This document shows, piece after piece, positions 52,462 to 54,179 of a stretch of 54,179 nucleotides of DNA (position 1 is the first letter of the stretch; every line of letters begins with the position of its first letter). The notes below the pieces were generated by a model. The model saw only the letters and a list, made by a program, of their open reading frames with translations, was not told the DNA's origin and did not search any database. Both the position numbers and the translations under genes were made by a program. The stretch is from Alteromonadaceae bacterium (GTDB lineage: Bacteria > Pseudomonadota > Gammaproteobacteria > Enterobacterales > Alteromonadaceae): positions 1 through 54,179 of the forward strand of contig JABXHM010000054.1 of the NCBI GenBank assembly GCA_013373625.1, in the 5' to 3' direction.

Positions 52462-52887
52462 TTATACTTTGACTGCTAATAAATCGCATTCAATGCCGTG
52501 CAGCACCGAATTGGCCGTTGACCCCAATAATAGCTGAACACCGCTTTGTCCATGTGTACCCATAACAATCAGATCAGAACCGATTTTTTTGGCCGCTTCA
52601 TGAATTTCTTCGGCGGCAGATCCTATCGCCACATGGAGCTGTTCACTCGGTATCGCATAATCTTTGGCAATATCCTGAAGCTTACTGGTAGCCTGCTCGC
52701 GAACCTCCTCAGAGAAATCGCGCTCTAAAAATAGTCCGTATGGCTCAAAGTTGGTTTGTGGATAAGCAACATAAATTAAATTTAATTTATTAGGGGAACC
52801 GGCGAGTTCCAGCGCTTTTTCAACGACCCTGCTATGTTCATTAGCAAACACATCAATGGGTACTAACACATTACTATAACCTGTCAT
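52462..52887 (-). CDS. Universal stress protein (UspA family)
   Basis: 141 residues, one Usp domain from 'YSNVLVPIDVF' to 'ECDLLAVKV'. The ATP-binding motif G-2x-G-9x-G-S/T is complete ('GTHGQSGVQLLLGSTANSVL', about 111-130), so it belongs to the nucleotide-binding UspFG-like branch. A strong AAGGAGG lies before the ATG. It stands alone between the terminator and the glutamate-synthase-like gene. Confidence 0.93.
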   Translation of the reverse strand: MTGYSNVLVPIDVFANEHSRVVEKALELAGSPNKLNLIYVAYPQTNFEPYGLFLERDFSEEVREQATSKLQDIAKDYAIPSEQLHVAIGSAAEEIHEAAKKIGSDLIVMGTHGQSGVQLLLGSTANSVLHGIECDLLAVKV

Positions 52888-52990
52888 GGCAGCCTCCTTG
52901 GTTGGCTGTTTTTATTAACGTCAGTATATTCCACTATAAGGAAATAAACTTGATGTTCATCAATAATTCGTTGTTTCGTTCGCTAAACCA

Positions 52991-54179
52991 TTAAACGGAC
53001 TGGGTTTCTTTATTAACTTCGGCCAACGTGTTGGCGGGTTTGAACGTTGATGCGCAGGCTTCTTTTAAATGAAGCTGGTAACATTTTGGTGCATCGTCCT
53101 GATTGATAAAAGAGCCCCGCTCAACTAACGGAAACACTTCGTCGTAACGCATAACAGTTTGCTGATCGACACGACGGAATATGTGCGTACGGTTTAGTTT
53201 GTCGGTACTACTGTGGCCCGTTGAGGAAAGAATATCAACCATCGCTTTTACGGTTTTATGGTGAAACATTGCTACCCGGTTACTTTTGTTCTCTACATCC
53301 AGGCCCTTATAAAGCTTAGGGTCCTGAGTAGCCACACCGGTCGGACACGTGTTGGTATTACATGATAAAGACTGTACACAACCCAGTGCTAACATCATAC
53401 CTCTTGCGCTATTACACAGGTCGGCACCCAGCGACAGGTTTTTAACAATCTGAAAAGCCGTAATGATTTTACCGGAAGCAATAATTTTGATTTTGTCACG
53501 CAAGTCAAAACCTACCAGCGCATCGTCAATAAATGCCAGCGCTTCACGCAGGGGAAACCCAATTGAATTGGAATACTCCAACGGCGCTGCCCCGGTACCA
53601 CCTTCGCCACCATCTACGGTAATAAAATCCGGCGTTATACCAGTTTGACGCATCGCTTTACACACCGCCAAAAATTCACTCTTGCGACCCAGTGCCAGCT
53701 TGATGCCAATCGGCTTGCCTTCTGACAACCCGCGCAACTTCTCAATAAAATTGAGCATTTCAACAGGCGTAGAAAACGCGCTGTGAGTGGGGGGAGAAAT
53801 AACATCTTCACCCGCTGTCACGCCACGAATTTCAGCGATTTCCGGGCTGTTTTTGTGGCCGGGCAAAATACCACCGTGTCCGGGTTTTGCCCCCTGACTC
53901 AGTTTTATTTCAATCATTTTCACAGCCGGATGGCATGATTTTTCAGTAAACGCGAGTTCGTTAAAACTGCCATCCTTGTTACGGCAGCCAAAGTATCCGG
54001 TGCCAATTTGCCAAACAATGTCACCACCGTTTTCGAGGTGATATGGCGTTAAACCACCCTCTCCGGTGTTTTGATAGAAGCCCCCCAGTGAAGCGCCTTT
54101 ATTCAACGCCAGTACTGCATTTTTACTCAGTGAGCCAAAACTCATCGCCGATACATTTAAAATGCTGGCTGAATACGGC
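52991..54179 (-). CDS. FMN-binding glutamate synthase family protein (partial, cut by window end)
   Basis: The frame is open to the last base, continuing 11 codons (…YSASILNVSA) before the internal Met at 54145, so the N-terminus is outside the window. The visible part, about 395 residues, is the glutamate-synthase central/FMN barrel: 'MSFGSLSKNAVLALNKGASL', 'LSQGAKPGHGGILPG', 'TVDGGEGGTGAAPLEY', 'IIASGKIITAFQIVKNLSLG', and the 3Fe-4S-type Cys cluster 'LGCVQSLSCNTNTCPTGVAT'. It lacks the amidotransferase domain of GltB and matches the stand-alone GltB2-like or archaeal-type family of uncertain electron donor. Confidence 0.92.
   Translation of the reverse strand, partial: PYSASILNVSAMSFGSLSKNAVLALNKGASLGGFYQNTGEGGLTPYHLENGGDIVWQIGTGYFGCRNKDGSFNELAFTEKSCHPAVKMIEIKLSQGAKPGHGGILPGHKNSPEIAEIRGVTAGEDVISPPTHSAFSTPVEMLNFIEKLRGLSEGKPIGIKLALGRKSEFLAVCKAMRQTGITPDFITVDGGEGGTGAAPLEYSNSIGFPLREALAFIDDALVGFDLRDKIKIIASGKIITAFQIVKNLSLGADLCNSARGMMLALGCVQSLSCNTNTCPTGVATQDPKLYKGLDVENKSNRVAMFHHKTVKAMVDILSSTGHSSTDKLNRTHIFRRVDQQTVMRYDEVFPLVERGSFINQDDAPKCYQLHLKEACASTFKPANTLAEVNKETQSV

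Overview
The window looks like a chromosomal segment of a marine, carbohydrate-using gammaproteobacterium, most likely of the Alteromonadaceae or a near relative. This is inferred from the large number of TonB-dependent receptors, periplasmic glycoside hydrolases, giant BNR/VPS10-like exported proteins, and the mix of gene families; there is no rRNA, tRNA, transposase, prophage or CRISPR array to anchor it further.

Layout. 1-6.9 kb: two tandem giant exported beta-propeller (BNR/sortilin-like) proteins on the minus strand. 7.0-9.6 kb: a TonB-dependent receptor with a PepSY-type membrane protein. 9.7-16.5 kb: a GH62 and a GH51 arabinofuranosidase flanking a SrpA-like catalase (interrupted by one in-frame stop) with its cytochrome b561 partner, and an ECF42-like sigma factor with its DGPF/YCII protein behind a probable self-recognised promoter. 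A fasciclin-domain remnant lies at 16.7-16.9 kb.

16.9-36.2 kb is the centrepiece: about 17 genes that read as one zinc-starvation regulon. I see three near-identical palindromes of the form GTTAT-N3-ATAAC, matching the gammaproteobacterial Zur operator. They lie (i) between an ABC transporter and a DUF3299 gene trio (19009-19021), (ii) before a ZnuD-like receptor, AztD-like lipoprotein, ZrgA-like (DUF2796) protein, Zur, MerC-like protein, COG0523 GTPase and DUF1826 run (28146-28158), and (iii) before an operon of one ABC ATPase, two DUF3526-type permeases, a siderophore-type TonB receptor, a periplasmic M14-type amidohydrolase and a second COG0523 GTPase (36177-36189). The third operon is the best candidate for an undescribed metallophore or metal-trafficking system. 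Histidine-rich tracts recur in four of the proteins.

36.4-46.4 kb: a GFA-family protein, a MexEF-OprN-type RND efflux operon with a divergent AraC-type regulator, YghU glutathione transferase, and cyanase (cynS). cynS is preceded by a sigma-54-like promoter and a leader that folds into a hairpin plus an intrinsic terminator, suggesting nitrogen-responsive attenuation. 46.5-54.2 kb: mostly single housekeeping or accessory genes (LysE exporter, GH12 glucanase, ArsN2-like acetyltransferase, second GFA protein, MFS transporter, DgkA, MscS-family channel, universal stress protein) and a glutamate-synthase-like protein cut by the window end.
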